Source: Brevibacillus_C sp046036945
GTDB lineage: Bacteria; Bacillota; Bacilli; Brevibacillales; Brevibacillaceae
Assembly (NCBI RefSeq): GCF_046036945.1
Contig: NZ_JBJQOQ010000003.1
Coordinates: forward strand, 62,001-126,000
Direction of reading: 5' to 3'
Length of the DNA: 64,000 nucleotides
A program made the translations under genes and the position numbers. Shown one piece after another: positions 41,512 through 50,337 of the stretch. Numbering within the stretch: the first letter of the stretch is position 1; every line of letters begins with the position of its first letter. Below the pieces are notes generated by a model that was not told the DNA's origin, did no database searches, and saw only the letters and a list, made by a program, of their open reading frames with translations.

Positions 41512-42552
41512 ATGTATCAGTTTATGAAAGATTTAGAGGTATTAAAATGCCCGCCGCTCATCATCAAAGAACGGGAGCTACCGGAGAATGAGAGCATCCG
41601 TAAGAAATTTGCTTTGGAGGAAACGGATATTCGCCCTGACTACGGAAAGGAATTTCTGGAACAGGGATTTGTCATTTTCCCCGTCTATCGAGATGAACGC
41701 ATGTTGCCCTTACAATATGGCGCGAAATTTTGTGACTACCGTGTGATTCATTATGGCGGGGGATTATGCGAAATCATACAGGAGTATGGCAAACTCGAAG
41801 TGAATCCTCAAGACACTCGCTATACGAAACCGACGAGCAATTGTCCCAAGCCTCGTTCTTTCTGGTTTTATTATGACAACACGGAAGGACGCTACAAGCA
41901 TGAGAATAATGAAGCTCGATGGAAGAGCCGACTGGAGGAAATGAACACGGTTAAAGAAAGTCCGTTTATCCATGATTTGGTTTGGCGATTTTACGATTTC
42001 TACGATGAGTTTTGGATTAACCGTGTGGAGTTTAAAAAGCGCTACCACGTAGACCATATGCCGTCTCACTTGGACTTGCTCGACTACATGTATTATGTGG
42101 ATTGTCAGCTTGAGGATGTGAAGGCTTATTTGTTGCTCTTGCAAATCTTTGGTGAATTGTCAGAGGAAGACTACAATATCGCCGCCATCATGATTGCCGA
42201 ACTTGAACGGAAGATTGAGAACGCGCGGCATTATCTTCATCGGAAGGAATTGACGAGCACATTCGATGTGTGGGATGAGAAACAACAAGGGAAGCCTGTC
42301 ACGAAGTTTCATGCAATGGTCGAGCATCTTTTTAAGCCCGCCTTCTTAATCAATCCTGTTGAAGAAAAGCAGCATCCCAATATCGGTCAAATTTATGCGC
42401 AGCTACAAGCGACCAAGCATTATAGCAGTCCAGAAACGAACCGTATCAAGATGAACGACACAATGAAAAGCGCCCAACAAGCCTTCGCGATGAAAGGCGC
42501 GACACAAATAACCTCTATATTTGATTACAGCATTTACTATCTTAACGACTGA
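41512..42552 (+). CDS. Unrecognised 346-residue protein in the inserted region
   Basis: A complete frame with AAAGGAAGTG upstream of the ATG and a terminator after the stop, so it is very likely expressed. The protein is soluble, rich in Tyr, Phe, Glu and Lys, with no signal peptide, membrane helix or known catalytic motif that I can see. The first 120 residues contain several aromatic-rich patches (CPKPRSFWFYYDNTEGRYKH). The second half is helical, with ALKAYLLLLQIF-type hydrophobic stretches. GC content is well below the chromosome average. The neighbouring RadC-type gene suggests an origin on an integrative element. I do not know its function. Confidence 0.75.
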   Translation: MYQFMKDLEVLKCPPLIIKERELPENESIRKKFALEETDIRPDYGKEFLEQGFVIFPVYRDERMLPLQYGAKFCDYRVIHYGGGLCEIIQEYGKLEVNPQDTRYTKPTSNCPKPRSFWFYYDNTEGRYKHENNEARWKSRLEEMNTVKESPFIHDLVWRFYDFYDEFWINRVEFKKRYHVDHMPSHLDLLDYMYYVDCQLEDVKAYLLLLQIFGELSEEDYNIAAIMIAELERKIENARHYLHRKELTSTFDVWDEKQQGKPVTKFHAMVEHLFKPAFLINPVEEKQHPNIGQIYAQLQATKHYSSPETNRIKMNDTMKSAQQAFAMKGATQITSIFDYSIYYLND

Positions 42553-42567
42553 TATGTTGCCATTGCA

Positions 42568-42595
42568 GAGCCTTCGCCACACGCAGGCTCTTTTC
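42568..42595 (+). terminator. Terminator after the 346-residue gene
   Basis: GAGCCT (42568-42573) pairs with AGGCTC (42585-42590) and TTTT follows, 16 bp after the stop codon. Confidence 0.6.
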
Positions 42596-42628
42596 CCATC
42601 CGACGAGGAACAAAGTCAAAAGAAAAAT

Positions 42629-42760
42629 GGGGTTCTGCCCCAAACCCCGTCCTCGCCGGAGGCAGGTGGTCTTTAGCCAAGACCACCGAATCGAGAGGAT
42701 TTGGGGTTGGCGAGGGATTCAAGGGTCAAGATGAACTCGCTATGCTCGCCCTTGATTCCC
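42629..42760. repeat. Cluster of inverted repeats, possible transfer or recombination site
   Basis: Three stems follow each other: GGGGTT/AACCCC (42629-42648), a perfect 9-bp GGTGGTCTT-TAGCC-AAGACCACC (42665-42687), and a 12-bp stem with one mismatch around GGGATTCAAGGG and CCCTTGATTCCC (about 42715-42760). No gene is present between 42553 and 42899. GC-rich stems like these are frequent in non-coding parts of conjugative and mobilisable elements. Function is inferred. Confidence 0.45.
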
Positions 42761-42899
42761 GCACCATGCCTGCCTTGTCGATGCGTTCAGGTAAAGGCTT
42801 TTACCGAATTATGATGACGACAGTTTCAGCTTTAAGAACAAATCTATAAATGTGTCGCGCCCGATTCTTGAAGATTGGCTCATTGGAATGCCCTAATAA

Positions 42900-43586
42900 T
42901 TAAGGTAATACTGCCACTAAGGCGAAAAATACGACTACTGAAAACGGAATAATATATAGACATTGCTTTTTTCTTTTCGGCACAAGAAGTAAAATTGTAA
43001 TTATCATTAAAGCATATAATATTTCAGTGCCAAGCATATAAAAATAGTTTCCCTTACTTATAAGAACATTTTCGTATTGCATGAATTTTTCATAATAGTC
43101 TACCGTAGAAAGATAGATTTTATACCCTTCAAATGAAATTACAGAAATTGGTAATGCTATAATAATACTAGAAATTAAGTGGTCAGCACGAGAAAACCAC
43201 ATTATGTAGGCTGGAATTATTGATAGTAATGCAGCCAAGAACCAAAAAACAATATACTTTAATGGAAAAAGGTTAAGAATTAAGATCGTATACATGTAAT
43301 ACGAAAAAAGCATTGAAATAAGAAATACAAAAACACGTGTTGCGGCTAATTTGGGAGTGTAAGAATAGGCAGCTACCAAGGAAAGAATAAATATCCATAC
43401 ACCCAAGTTGCTTCCAATGAACCCTAATAATGAAAGTTCATAAGGAATTAAAGTCGAATCAAGTATTTTAGCAATAAGACCTGATGCAAATCCAAAAATG
43501 AAAGAAAATAAAACAGAATATGCTTTCTGCTTTTTGCCCATTTCATTATTAGGACGTATTCCATTAAATTTTAAAAATAAACTCAT
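42900..43586 (-). CDS. AT-rich polytopic membrane protein, unknown
   Basis: A 228-residue protein with about six to seven hydrophobic segments (for example YSVLFSFIFGFASGLIA, VWIFILSLVAAYSY, YIVFWFLAALLSIIPAYIMW) and a short basic C-terminal loop KRKKQC before the last helix. No transporter or enzyme motif is recognisable. I chose the ATG at 43586, preceded by GAAGGAAGG. GC content is near one third, far below the operons on either side, which points to recent transfer. It belongs to the inserted region between the sugar operon and its DeoR-type gene. Confidence 0.7.
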   Translation of the reverse strand: MSLFLKFNGIRPNNEMGKKQKAYSVLFSFIFGFASGLIAKILDSTLIPYELSLLGFIGSNLGVWIFILSLVAAYSYTPKLAATRVFVFLISMLFSYYMYTILILNLFPLKYIVFWFLAALLSIIPAYIMWFSRADHLISSIIIALPISVISFEGYKIYLSTVDYYEKFMQYENVLISKGNYFYMLGTEILYALMIITILLLVPKRKKQCLYIIPFSVVVFFALVAVLP

Positions 43587-44100
43587 AATTAACCTTCCTT
43601 CTGGATTTAGAAGCACATTTTTGCGTCTGTCAAAGTTAATATTTTCCCCTGATAATCTTCAATAATCTGACCCGTTTGTGGAAGGCTCATATTATTGAAA
43701 TACTGAGGATAATAAAGCCTGTATACCAAGTATAACATTTAATCCGATTTGTTTTCAAACACACAAAAGCCCGTGCGCTTAATACGTTCGGGCTTCAATG
43801 GTAGGTAAATGCGGCTCTAAATCAATCATTTCTCACGAACGACACACAGCACTCCACATGTGTCGAGTATTTCAGCAATTTAAGCTCCAACCTGCAAATT
43901 TAACATCGCCGCATCGACATTCAATTCAACTCTCTGCTTTACCACTATTTGTGATACGGTTCACCTCGAATAATCTTAAACTATCCTGCCCGTGTTTAAC
44001 GCAGCTACCAGTCTACAACTTTTTTATCGCTGCTCAGTATTTGTGTTACAATTACCCTGCCAAATAAGCACAGGCTTTGTTCGTCCCGCATGCCGTCATA
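43587..44100. other. Gene-free right part of the inserted region
   Basis: No supported gene. The left end probably holds the promoter of the AT-rich membrane gene (TTGACA near 43630 on the minus strand, with a poor -10). A hairpin AAGCCCG/CGGGCTT lies at 43767-43795 and has a T-containing tail on the minus strand. The remaining 300 bp show only short frames without ribosome sites. Confidence 0.5.
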
Positions 44101-44146
44101 AAAAAACAAGCCGGAGTGCAATCTCTCGCATTCCGGCTTGTTTTTT
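44101..44146. terminator. Strong bidirectional terminator after the DeoR gene
   Basis: A 19-bp stem with one mismatch (AAAAAACAAGCCGGAGTGC against GCATTCCGGCTTGTTTTTT) and an 8-nt loop. It has A and T runs on both sides and lies 12 bp beyond the DeoR stop codon. Confidence 0.92.
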
Positions 44147-44157
44147 GCGGTCGGCTG

Positions 44158-44952
44158 TCAATCCGCCACCAGGATATGTACCCCTTTTTGTTTTACTTCT
44201 TTTACACAGTTGACGGGCAGCTTGTTGTCTGTGACCAGTTTGTCCACCTTTTCCAATCCAGTCAGGCGAACCAAGGATTTGCGGTTGTACTTGCTGCTGT
44301 CCGCAAGCAAAATCAGCTGTTCGGAGATCGAGATGAAACTTTTTTTCACCTGTGCCTGCAGTTCATCCGCTTCACTGACGCCCCTTCGCAAGTCAAACCC
44401 GTGACAGGAGAAAAAATACTTGTCCACGTGGTATCCCTCGATCATGTTCTCCGTGGGAACACCCAACAGGGAAAGCGATTCCCGGCGAAAGTATCCTCCG
44501 GCCAAAATTACGTTGACATTCTCCCGGTTGGCCAGCTCCAGGACGACCGCGATCGAATTAGTCAGGACCGTCAGATGCAGGTCAGGCAGATGCTTCGCCA
44601 ACTGAAGGCAGGTCGTACTGGCATCCAGTGCGATAATCTCTCCGTCTTCGACCAGGGATGCTGCGGTCACACCGATCGCCCGCTTTTCTTCTCTGTTCCA
44701 TGCCTCCCGCTGCAAAGCAGGGATTTCCAGTCCCTCCTTGCGGTTGCGCACGGCACCGCCATGTACCCGAAGCAGCGCCCCTTCGCCTTCCAAACGTTCC
44801 AAATCCCTGCGGATCGTCTCTTCTGTCACTTGAAATCGCTTGCTTAGGTCCGCGACCCTGAGCGTCCCGCGTTCTTCCAACAAATCGATAATGGCCCGGT
44901 GGCGATCTGACGCCAATCGGGTTTCAACCCTCGCATTGATATCGTTTGCCAT
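44158..44952 (-). CDS. DeoR-family transcriptional regulator, probable repressor of the sugar operon
   Basis: A 264-residue regulator. The N-terminal DeoR helix-turn-helix reads LRVADLSKRFQVTEETIRRDL (shown in part), followed by LEGEGALLRVHGGAV. The C-terminal sugar-phosphate sensor domain carries GEIIALDASTTCLQLAKHL and LILLADSSKYNRKS. B. subtilis rhamnose genes are controlled by a DeoR-type protein (YulB/RhaR), and here the same repeated word occurs at this gene's promoter and at the sugar operon promoter. It probably once adjoined the operon and was separated by the insertion. The effector would be a ketose phosphate. Confidence 0.88.
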   Translation of the reverse strand: MANDINARVETRLASDRHRAIIDLLEERGTLRVADLSKRFQVTEETIRRDLERLEGEGALLRVHGGAVRNRKEGLEIPALQREAWNREEKRAIGVTAASLVEDGEIIALDASTTCLQLAKHLPDLHLTVLTNSIAVVLELANRENVNVILAGGYFRRESLSLLGVPTENMIEGYHVDKYFFSCHGFDLRRGVSEADELQAQVKKSFISISEQLILLADSSKYNRKSLVRLTGLEKVDKLVTDNKLPVNCVKEVKQKGVHILVAD

Positions 44953-45029
44953 CCGCTTCGCCTCGCGTTTTCGTTTCCAAGACAGCCACTCCTGCTGAAC
45001 TAGCCCGTGAAAAGCGGCTTACTTTCATT

Positions 45030-45058
45030 ATTTTACTATTTTCAGATAAAATTTTCAA
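45030..45058 (-). promoter_or_regulatory. Sigma-A promoter of the DeoR-type gene
   Basis: On the minus strand TTGAAA (45058-45053) and TAAAAT (45035-45030) are 17 bp apart, about 80 bp upstream of the ATG. Confidence 0.7.
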
Positions 45059-45061
45059 TTT

Positions 45062-45115
45062 ACATTTTTGTTTCAATTTTGGTTTACTTCTGTTTTTGTG
45101 ACTTTCTGTTTGTTT
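45062..45115. promoter_or_regulatory. Candidate DeoR operator repeats upstream of the regulator gene
   Basis: The plus strand contains ACATTTTTGTTT (45062-45073), ATTTTGGTTTAC (45075-45086), and further CTGTTTTTG and CTGTTTGTTT copies to 45115. They are spaced about 12-15 bp and lie next to the -35 box. They match the repeats at 39472-39506. Confidence 0.5.
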
Positions 45116-45126
45116 CCTTATTTACA

Positions 45127-45840
45127 TTACCCCTGAACAAAAGAAAAAAACGCATCCGCGTCACGCAAATCGCGCAGCAGCAAATCCGGCTCAGCCTTGT
45201 ACAGCTCATCTGCACTGCTTCCTCCGGTCGCAACGGCAATTACGCGGGCGCCTATTCGCCTGGCAGCGTCAATATCCCTGGTGGTATCCCCGATGACGAT
45301 GACATCTCTTTGCGCGAAGGCGACCCGGTAGTATTCCTCCGCGAGCCGAACTCCTTTTTGCAGCACGAGATGACGCTCCGCCTCCGACTCGGAAAATCCT
45401 CCAACCGGGAAAAACCGGTTGAGGTCAAACACCTGCAGCTTAATCCGCGCGCCGCCCTCGACGTTGCCGGTTCCCAGCGAATGGAAAACCGATCGCTCCC
45501 GGACGCCTCTTTCAAGGATGTCCAGTACGCCTGGCAGCAGTTCTGTTCGCCCTTCAGCCACTTCAGCCTCCAACGTCTGAAAGTATGCTTCCAGGAATGT
45601 ATCGATCCGGGGTGCTTTTGCCTGATGCTTTGCAAACACCGCTTTGATAAAGGCATAATCCAATCCGCCCGCCATGTCCTCGACCAGGTCGAACGCATCA
45701 CTAACGCCGTAAAGCTGCTGAAAAGCCTTGTTCATCGCTCTCCTGCCCGCTCCCCTGCCGCTGATCAAAGTCCCGTCAATGTCCCATAAAAGCAATGTAG
45801 AAATAGCAACCAACCTCCAAAGTTCAATCGTCTCCCCCAT
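45127..45840 (-). CDS. HAD-family hydrolase (phosphatase-like)
   Basis: A protein of about 225-237 residues with HAD motif I LLLWDIDGTLI, a helical cap, motif II in FHSLGTGNVEG and motif IV GDTTRDIDAARRIGARVIAVATG. The substrate is unknown. The start is uncertain. The ATG at 45840 lacks a ribosome site. A GGAGG at about 45818 would suit a start nearer 45804-45813, but only TTG or ATT codons occur there. The long open frame upstream runs antisense-like through the molybdenum hydroxylase subunit and is a shadow. It may be the last gene of the hydroxylase operon. Confidence 0.75.
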   Translation of the reverse strand: MGETIELWRLVAISTLLLWDIDGTLISGRGAGRRAMNKAFQQLYGVSDAFDLVEDMAGGLDYAFIKAVFAKHQAKAPRIDTFLEAYFQTLEAEVAEGRTELLPGVLDILERGVRERSVFHSLGTGNVEGGARIKLQVFDLNRFFPVGGFSESEAERHLVLQKGVRLAEEYYRVAFAQRDVIVIGDTTRDIDAARRIGARVIAVATGGSSADELYKAEPDLLLRDLRDADAFFSFVQG

Positions 45841-45911
45841 AACTTCTGCAAAAAGGGAGGTTTCCCCTCCCCCCTTTATCCATACCGCCGTATTTCCCGT
45901 TTGATCATGTT

Positions 45912-46376
45912 TCAAAATTCGGGTTTCGCCAGCACCGACTGGATTGCCTCTTTGATTTCCTGGTAGCCCGTGCAGCGGCAGATATTGGATTGCAGCCAAT
46001 TTTCTACCAGCGGGTCGCTGGCATCGGGGTGAATCTCGTTCAGCGCATGGCCATTCATAATAAATCCGGAGGTACAGTAGCCGCACTGGAATCCCCAATG
46101 CTCCAGAAACGCTTTCTGAACCGGACTCTCCGTTAATCCCTCGATTGTGGTAATGCTCCGCCCCTCCGCTTCGACGGACAACATCATGCATGACTTCGTC
46201 GGCCAGCCGTCGACAAGAATGGTACAGGCGCCGCAATCGCCGTTTTCACATCCGGGTTTGGCCCCGGTCAGACCGAGCTGATCGCGCAGCGTATACAGGA
46301 GGGTATCCGCCGGACGGACCAGGACGTCCCGCTCTTCCCTATTCACATGGATCCGAAACGAAGCTTTTTCACTCAT
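45912..46376 (-). CDS. Molybdenum hydroxylase, small [2Fe-2S] subunit
   Basis: A 154-residue iron-sulfur subunit of the xanthine dehydrogenase/CO dehydrogenase family. A plant-type ferredoxin cluster (Cys43, 48, 51, 63) is followed by the helical-domain cluster (Cys98, 101, 133, 135; QCGYCTSG and NICRCTGY). Length and spacing are normal. It passes electrons from the molybdenum site to FAD. Its start overlaps the end of the FAD-subunit gene, so the three subunits are translated as one unit. Confidence 0.93.
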   Translation of the reverse strand: MSEKASFRIHVNREERDVLVRPADTLLYTLRDQLGLTGAKPGCENGDCGACTILVDGWPTKSCMMLSVEAEGRSITTIEGLTESPVQKAFLEHWGFQCGYCTSGFIMNGHALNEIHPDASDPLVENWLQSNICRCTGYQEIKEAIQSVLAKPEF

Positions 46377-47212
46377 GTCTCCGCTCCTTCTAACGCTTGC
46401 AGTGCATCAAATAATGTATTTCGCAGCACGAACCTGCGATACCCGGCGGAACCTAAAGAATCGTCCAAAATAGGTGCAGGCAACTGGCGCAGCGCGTTGT
46501 CGATCCGTTCGGACGCGGGACTCTCCTTGTGGTTTAAGTACTGCTCGATCGCCGCTTGGCGAAACGGAAAAGCACACACCCCGCTTAGCGCAACCCTGAT
46601 CTCGTCATCCACTTTGAGTGCGGCCAGCGTCAGCAAGGGATAGTCGATCTTGTCCAGCTTCGTCTTCTTTTCGCAGAAAAACGGCTGATCGGCCAATCTT
46701 TTCTCTGTGATGAGCTGAACGAGAAACTCCCCTGTCTTTAGCTGCAGCTGTTTGTCAAAAACCTCGTGAATCGAAACCTGCCGCAGGCCATCCTCTCCGG
46801 CGATGACGACGTCACTGTCCGTCAAGAGGGCAGGCAGGACAGCCTCCCGGTACATAATATTGCCGCAAATGTTGCCGCCAAGCGTAATTTTGCAGCGAGA
46901 CGTGTGGTCGGCGATGTGGTGGCAGGCCTTGGCCAGCAAAGGAAATATCCCAAGCTCCTCGATTTGCGCCAAAGTGATCGCTCCGCCGAAGACAAGCTGC
47001 TCCCCCCGCTGTTCCAACACATTGCATTCAGGAATGCCTTTAATGTCAATGACCGCCTCCGTGTATACCTGATTCAGTCTGGCCATCGTAATGATCTCGG
47101 TTCCGCCGCTGTAGTAGAGCGGCTGTTTGCCCCGTTCGTGCAGCTCCAGAAACAGGGATACCGCTTCCTGGCAAGAAGCGGGTTTGTAGTAGGCAAAGTC
47201 AAATGGAATCAC
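46373..47212 (-). CDS. Molybdenum hydroxylase, FAD-binding medium subunit
   Basis: A 279-residue subunit of the CoxM/XdhB type. FAD-binding segments YYSGGTEIIT and TLGGNICGN are present, and the C-terminal CO dehydrogenase flavoprotein domain follows (LALS-like VALSGVCAFPFR). It overlaps both neighbours by 4 bp. The ATG at 47212 lies within the end of the large-subunit gene. Confidence 0.92.
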   Translation of the reverse strand: MIPFDFAYYKPASCQEAVSLFLELHERGKQPLYYSGGTEIITMARLNQVYTEAVIDIKGIPECNVLEQRGEQLVFGGAITLAQIEELGIFPLLAKACHHIADHTSRCKITLGGNICGNIMYREAVLPALLTDSDVVIAGEDGLRQVSIHEVFDKQLQLKTGEFLVQLITEKRLADQPFFCEKKTKLDKIDYPLLTLAALKVDDEIRVALSGVCAFPFRQAAIEQYLNHKESPASERIDNALRQLPAPILDDSLGSAGYRRFVLRNTLFDALQALEGAET

Positions 47213-49533
47213 GAATCTCCCTCCGTTTTCAACCTCCAGATGCTCTCAGGTGTCAACGGCAGCTGGTTGAGATTGACCTGGGCGGCGGTTGAGAGGCTGT
47301 TGGCAAGAGCCCCCGGCATCCCAATGATCCCGTGTTCCCCCACGCTGCGGGCGCCATAAGGGGAATCCAGCTTGGGCGTTTCAATGAACTTGACGACATA
47401 GGCGGGATTTTCACCGAAGCGCATCAATTTGTAGGAGCGGAACTGCTGGTTTTTCACCGTGCCGTTGGCGTCGTAGAGAAAGCCTTCCCTGCTGGCGAGG
47501 CCAAGTCCCATGCACATCCCGCCCATCACCTGGCCCTGCGCTGTCTTGGGGTTCAACACCTTGCCGGCGTCGATCACCGACACCGCCGTCACGAGTTCGT
47601 AGGTACAGGTCCTGGGATCAAATTCTACCTCTACAGCTTGTGCCCCGACGGTCCACTCCGGGCCGGGTACGCCCGTTCCAGCGGCTTGATCGATATTGGT
47701 CAGATGCTTCATGATGTAGCTTCCCCGCCCGATGACCTGTCCGCCTACTGCGTTCCCATTGGAGTACATATAGCCGAAGGCGATGTCCTTCAGCTTGACG
47801 AACATCTGCGGATTGTGCCTGAGGAAAGCTTTCTCCTCGGCGATCTCCACCTCTTCAGGGTTACAGCGAAGCGCGATGGAAGCCGTGCTCTGAAGCTGCC
47901 GAATGGCGTCATCGGCGGCCTGGAGCACGGCGTTCCCGACCATGATCGCGGAACAGCTGGCAACGGTCTTCCAGTGTTCCGGGTTGACATCGGTGTTCAC
48001 ATCCATCGTTACGTGAACCCTGTTTACATCCATTTTTAATTTTTCCGCCAGCATTTGCGCCAGTACGGTTTTGGTCGCTTGGCCGATCTCCACTACGCCG
48101 CAGTTGAGGTTGACGCTCCCGTCCTTGTTGAACGTGACAATCGCGCCCGAAGAAGCATCGGTCGGGGTGATCGACGTTTTCCAGAGACAGCTGATCCCTT
48201 TGGCCCTGATCTTGCCTGATGCCATTTCCCTGCGCCGCCCCTCGTCCCAGTGAATCAATTCTTTAAGTTCGAGCAGGCACTTCTCCAAATCGCCGATGGC
48301 GCACTTCGTCACGACCGCCTGGGACGGATTGGTGTCGCCCGGCTTGATGACATTTTTCAAGCGGAGCTCGACTGGATCCATGTTCAGCTTTTCCGCCAGC
48401 ATGTCCAATGTCCGTTCAATCGGAAAGTTAAGCTCTACATGCCCGTAACCGCGAAAAGCCGTAGCAAACGGATGGTTGGTGTACATACTGTAGGAGTCGC
48501 ACTTGACGTTGTCGACCCGGTACGGTCCGGTGCAATCCAATGCGGCTACCTTGCTGATGTCCGCTCCTTCGTCCGTATAGGCGCCGCCGTCAAAGTAACA
48601 AGTGACCTCCGCTGCCTTGAGGATGCCTTCCTTGGTGCAGCCGAGCTTTACACTGGCATCCAGGCCGATGTGCACAGGGGATGCGATCATGTCTTCTTCC
48701 CTGGAATTGACCAGTTTGACCCGTCTGCCGCCGACCGCTTTCGAAGCTGCATACGCGATCAATTCAAGCTGGATCGCCGCCTTTCCACCAAATCCTCCCC
48801 CGACCAGCGGAGTATGTACAGTAATTTTTCCCATATCGATCTGAAAAGTTTTGCTGATGGTTTTCTTCACGATAAACGGGCCTTGGCTCGAGGCGTGTAT
48901 CGTCACACAGCCATCAGGCAGGATTTCCGCCTGGACACAGCGCGTTTCCATCGCCGCGTGGTCCGTCTGCGGGAACGAAAAAGCAGCCTCGACGACAATA
49001 TCGCACTCCGCCCACCCTTGTTGGATATCCCCTTTGCGGATCTTGGTGTGGTTGGCGATATTGGTACCGGGCTTGGGAGAAACCGTTTTAACCTGTTTGT
49101 ACCTGCCCATCTGTTCATGGACCAAGGGAGCGTCCGGCATGATCGCTTCGCTGGGAGAATTAACGACAGGCAGCGGTTCGTAGTCCACTTTGATCTGACT
49201 GCACGCCTGCATCGCTTCATGTTCGCTGTTGGCCACGACGACTGCAATCGGCTCACCGTGATACCTGACCTTATCGATCGCCATGACGGGACGGTCTTCC
49301 AAAGGAGAGCCGGTCAAGACCGGGATATCCCTTCCCGTTACAATGGCCCGGACTCCCGGCATTTTCCTTGCTTCTACCGTATCTATCGAAATGATCCTAG
49401 CGTGAGCGTACGGGCTGATCAGCAGTTTGGCATGCAAAAGTCCCGGTACGGTCAAATCTCCCGTATAGATAGCCGCGCCAGTAACCTTATTGGCTGCCTC
49501 TTTCCGCATCACGTTTAGACCAATTGCCTTCAC
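47209..49533 (-). CDS. Molybdenum hydroxylase, large molybdopterin-binding subunit
   Basis: A 774-residue xanthine dehydrogenase-type catalytic subunit. Motifs: the N-terminal a/b hammerhead (KVTGAAIYTGDLTVPGLLHA, trimmed), GGGFGGKAA, the AFRGYGHVE segment with the arginine found in purine hydroxylases, and the catalytic glutamate in SVGEHGI. The AFRGYG segment argues for a purine or N-heterocycle hydroxylase rather than CO dehydrogenase (which has AYxCSFR). I chose the GTG at 49533, preceded by GGGGGAGG. No XdhC or Mo-cofactor insertion gene is nearby. The substrate remains open. Confidence 0.92.
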   Translation of the reverse strand: MKAIGLNVMRKEAANKVTGAAIYTGDLTVPGLLHAKLLISPYAHARIISIDTVEARKMPGVRAIVTGRDIPVLTGSPLEDRPVMAIDKVRYHGEPIAVVVANSEHEAMQACSQIKVDYEPLPVVNSPSEAIMPDAPLVHEQMGRYKQVKTVSPKPGTNIANHTKIRKGDIQQGWAECDIVVEAAFSFPQTDHAAMETRCVQAEILPDGCVTIHASSQGPFIVKKTISKTFQIDMGKITVHTPLVGGGFGGKAAIQLELIAYAASKAVGGRRVKLVNSREEDMIASPVHIGLDASVKLGCTKEGILKAAEVTCYFDGGAYTDEGADISKVAALDCTGPYRVDNVKCDSYSMYTNHPFATAFRGYGHVELNFPIERTLDMLAEKLNMDPVELRLKNVIKPGDTNPSQAVVTKCAIGDLEKCLLELKELIHWDEGRRREMASGKIRAKGISCLWKTSITPTDASSGAIVTFNKDGSVNLNCGVVEIGQATKTVLAQMLAEKLKMDVNRVHVTMDVNTDVNPEHWKTVASCSAIMVGNAVLQAADDAIRQLQSTASIALRCNPEEVEIAEEKAFLRHNPQMFVKLKDIAFGYMYSNGNAVGGQVIGRGSYIMKHLTNIDQAAGTGVPGPEWTVGAQAVEVEFDPRTCTYELVTAVSVIDAGKVLNPKTAQGQVMGGMCMGLGLASREGFLYDANGTVKNQQFRSYKLMRFGENPAYVVKFIETPKLDSPYGARSVGEHGIIGMPGALANSLSTAAQVNLNQLPLTPESIWRLKTEGDS

Positions 49534-49716
49534 GGAACCTCCCCCTTTAAAAAGAGAACGTTTTTCCATTCGAGTAGTCTTCCCGGATGCAAAGGGGTTA
49601 TTCGAAGAATACCGGCTATGTTTCATTCCACTTTTAGTATTGATAATTCCGAACACTCGAATAAAATTAGGTTAAACCCGCCCGCCTATACCGCCCAAAC
49701 AAGGAGGCTTGAAGTC

Positions 49717-50196
49717 ATGACAAATGAATCGAGCAAGAAAAGAACGGACTCTGCTTCGAGAGTCATCAAGGCATCACCGCAAAATATTTATAAGGCATTC
49801 ATGGACCCGGAAGCTCTGATTTCGTGGCTCCCGCCCAAGGGTATGAAAGGCCATATCTTAGAGTTCGACGCTCGGGAAGGTGGGGCTTATCAAATGTCCC
49901 TAACATATCTCGAAACGGACCATACTACGCCAGGTAAGACCTCGGAACATACTGACGTCGTCAAAGGGAGGTTCTTAGAACTCTCCCCATATGAGCGAAT
50001 TGTACAGTTGGCAGAATTCCAGTCCGACGACCCCGCTTTTGGAGGAGAGATGATTATGACATGGACCTTTGCAGCCGTTCCCGAAGGCACCATGGTTACC
50101 ATCGTTTGTGAGAACGTACCCGAAGGTATACGGAAGGAAGATCACGATGTAGGTTTGAGGTCAAGTCTGGAAAATCTCGCCGACTATATCGAATAG
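49717..50196 (+). CDS. SRPBCC (AHSA1-like) domain protein
   Basis: A 159-residue START-like/SRPBCC protein. The AHSA1 pattern is clear: RVIKASPQNIYKAFMDPEAL, then WLPPKGMKGHILEFDAREGG, and the closing VTIVCENVPEGI with the C-terminal long helix. Such proteins bind hydrophobic ligands or act as stress-related co-chaperone relatives; no enzyme activity can be assigned. I chose the ATG at 49717, preceded by AAGGAGG. It is divergent from the molybdenum hydroxylase operon. Confidence 0.88.
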   Translation: MTNESSKKRTDSASRVIKASPQNIYKAFMDPEALISWLPPKGMKGHILEFDAREGGAYQMSLTYLETDHTTPGKTSEHTDVVKGRFLELSPYERIVQLAEFQSDDPAFGGEMIMTWTFAAVPEGTMVTIVCENVPEGIRKEDHDVGLRSSLENLADYIE

Positions 50197-50337
50197 TCGG
50201 TCAACGAGGCTGCCTGTTAAACACAGCCTATTCTAAAGGCAACCGTGACGGCATTGATATCTTCGGGCGGCTTTTGTTGGATAAGGGTTAGCCGTTATCA
50301 TATTGTTTTGCCTGCACATGAACAGGGTAATACTCCA

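Noticed and set aside
45841..46236. A longer N terminus for the HAD phosphatase at 45127
   Set aside because: The upstream part of the frame overlaps the iron-sulfur subunit gene in another phase and has no protein-like features.
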